NCBI RefSeq assembly: GCF_051020975.1
Contig: NW_027478158.1
Coordinates: 3,658,001-3,722,000, forward strand
Length of the DNA: 64,000 nt
DNA from: Osmia lignaria lignaria
Taxonomy: Eukaryota > Arthropoda > Insecta > Hymenoptera > Megachilidae
Direction: 5' to 3'
Every line of letters starts with the position of its first letter. The first letter of the stretch is position 1. The notes below the pieces were generated by a model. It saw only the letters and a program-made list of their open reading frames with translations. It was not told where the DNA came from and searched no databases. The position numbers were made by a program, and so were the translations under genes. Shown here in pieces: positions 63,801-64,000 of this stretch.

Positions 63801-64000
63801 TTCTGCACAGCTAAGCTGGAAGTGGCATTTGCGGCTGGCACTAGTGCAGAGTTATCTCAAAGAAAGGGGCCACGGTGTTTCTGTATCCCTATTATGTTGG
63901 TGCGGCTTCGGAACTTTTAAATATCTCGATATATCTCGAAAACTACGCTTCTGATCAAAAAATATCATAGAACATAAATTGTAGGAAACATAATTCTCTA
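60510..64000 (+). repeat. 4-mer HOR (1288 bp), running off the right edge
   Basis: Units 60832, 61154 and 61476 recur at 62120, 62442 and 62764, and the first two again at 63408 and 63730. Markers are CAGCTGAGC with GCAGGTCGC and CTGCGCTTC; CCACAGCTCGC with TTGCTGTTC, GGCTGGCAC and GTATCCC; and TTCCTCAGCACAG with GAAGTGACA. The fourth unit type varies: 60510 and 61798 share GGAACGGGCC and GATACTTC, while 63086 has GGGTCCTGATGG. The HOR may continue outside the window. Confidence 0.9.
63730..64000 (+). repeat. Partial satellite monomer at the right edge
   Basis: The first 271 bp of a unit, matching 61154 and 62442 except that it has TTTCGAGATATT where they have TTTCGGGATATT. The array clearly continues beyond the window. 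Confidence 0.95.

Larger units (their letters stand above)
1..64000 (+). repeat. Satellite DNA array, 322-bp monomer, about 198.7 copies
   Basis: The same unit recurs every 322 bp across the whole window, with no inversion and no foreign insertion. Anchors such as TTTGCCATAGCTCGCTTCG and GGGGCCACGGTGTTTCTG appear in almost every unit at constant spacing. Phased on the TTG at 310, monomers start at 310 + 322n, shifting by 2 bp at each of seven 320-bp units; the last start is 63730. Neighbours usually differ at a handful of bases, while some distant units are identical, which is the pattern left by unequal exchange and block amplification. Such arrays are typical of centromeric or pericentromeric heterochromatin. 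I recognise no named satellite family. Confidence 0.98.

Noticed and set aside
310..63954. A tandem family of small protein genes of 74 (sometimes 84) codons on the + strand
   Set aside because: Starts are TTG, not ATG, and this looks eukaryotic. The frame is exactly tied to the satellite period, many differences change amino acids, and nonsense changes are tolerated and copied. I see no protein family in it. The 84-codon forms come from loss of the usual stop or from an upstream TTG when the preceding TAG is mutated.
1..64000. CRISPR array
   Set aside because: The repeat is the whole 322-bp unit with no unique spacers. Period and divergence do not fit.
1..64000. rDNA spacer, tRNA-derived SINE, or transposon-derived repeat
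   Set aside because: No rRNA or tRNA box sequences, no terminal inverted repeats, no target-site duplications and no coding remnants. The repeat is a simple head-to-tail satellite.
1..64000. Bacterial or viral origin
   Set aside because: No coding density, ribosome binding sites or operons. A 64-kb uniform array of a 322-bp unit is characteristic of eukaryotic heterochromatin.

Overview
The whole window is one uninterrupted satellite DNA array. A monomer of 322 bp repeats head to tail, always in the same orientation, from base 1 to base 64000. With the monomer phased on the TTG at position 310, the window holds a 309-bp partial unit, 197 full units (190 of 322 bp and 7 of 320 bp) and a 271-bp partial unit. 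I found no unique sequence, transposon, RNA gene or credible protein gene. One reference-like monomer is about 39% GC by hand count. It has about 11 CpGs, close to what its composition predicts, so there is no sign of strong CpG decay.

This is the signature of eukaryotic constitutive heterochromatin: a centromeric, pericentromeric or sex-chromosome array. Near-normal CpG and repeated short ATATCTCG/CGAGATAT motifs fit an invertebrate, perhaps an insect, but I cannot name the species and this is inference.

The array is not a flat monomeric satellite. Diagnostic substitutions show it is a patchwork of local higher-order repeats (HORs). Left to right: a 3-mer (966 bp) at about 200-1990; a 5-mer (1610 bp) at 2007-5461; mixed monomers to about 8450; a block of about 2.1 kb present twice, 4508 bp (14 monomers) apart, at 8455-10551 and 12963-15059; a large duplication of about 9 kb (15060-24131) and about 11 kb (26324-37327), the copies differing by gain or loss of whole monomers, with a 4-mer (1288 bp) pattern inside the second; a near-identical 7-mer (2254 bp) in about 2.7 copies at 37650-43690; mixed monomers with a 507-bp duplication 1288 bp apart at 46-48 kb; a second 5-mer (1610 bp) at about 49.7-52.3 kb; a dimer (644 bp) at 52-53 kb; a 6-mer (1932 bp) duplicated in tandem inside a 16-monomer (5152 bp) duplication at 53.7-60.8 kb; and a 4-mer (1288 bp) running out of the right edge.

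Every monomer carries an internal 31-33-bp direct repeat offset by 114 bp, a pyrimidine tract ending in CACAG, and several CGAGATAT/ATATCTCG motifs in both orientations. An open frame of 74 codons recurs in most monomers, but it starts at TTG and I treat it as a by-product of the repeat, not a gene. The most interesting content is the array's evolutionary record: several HOR lengths, a chimeric monomer, linked marker variants and nested duplications within 64 kb.
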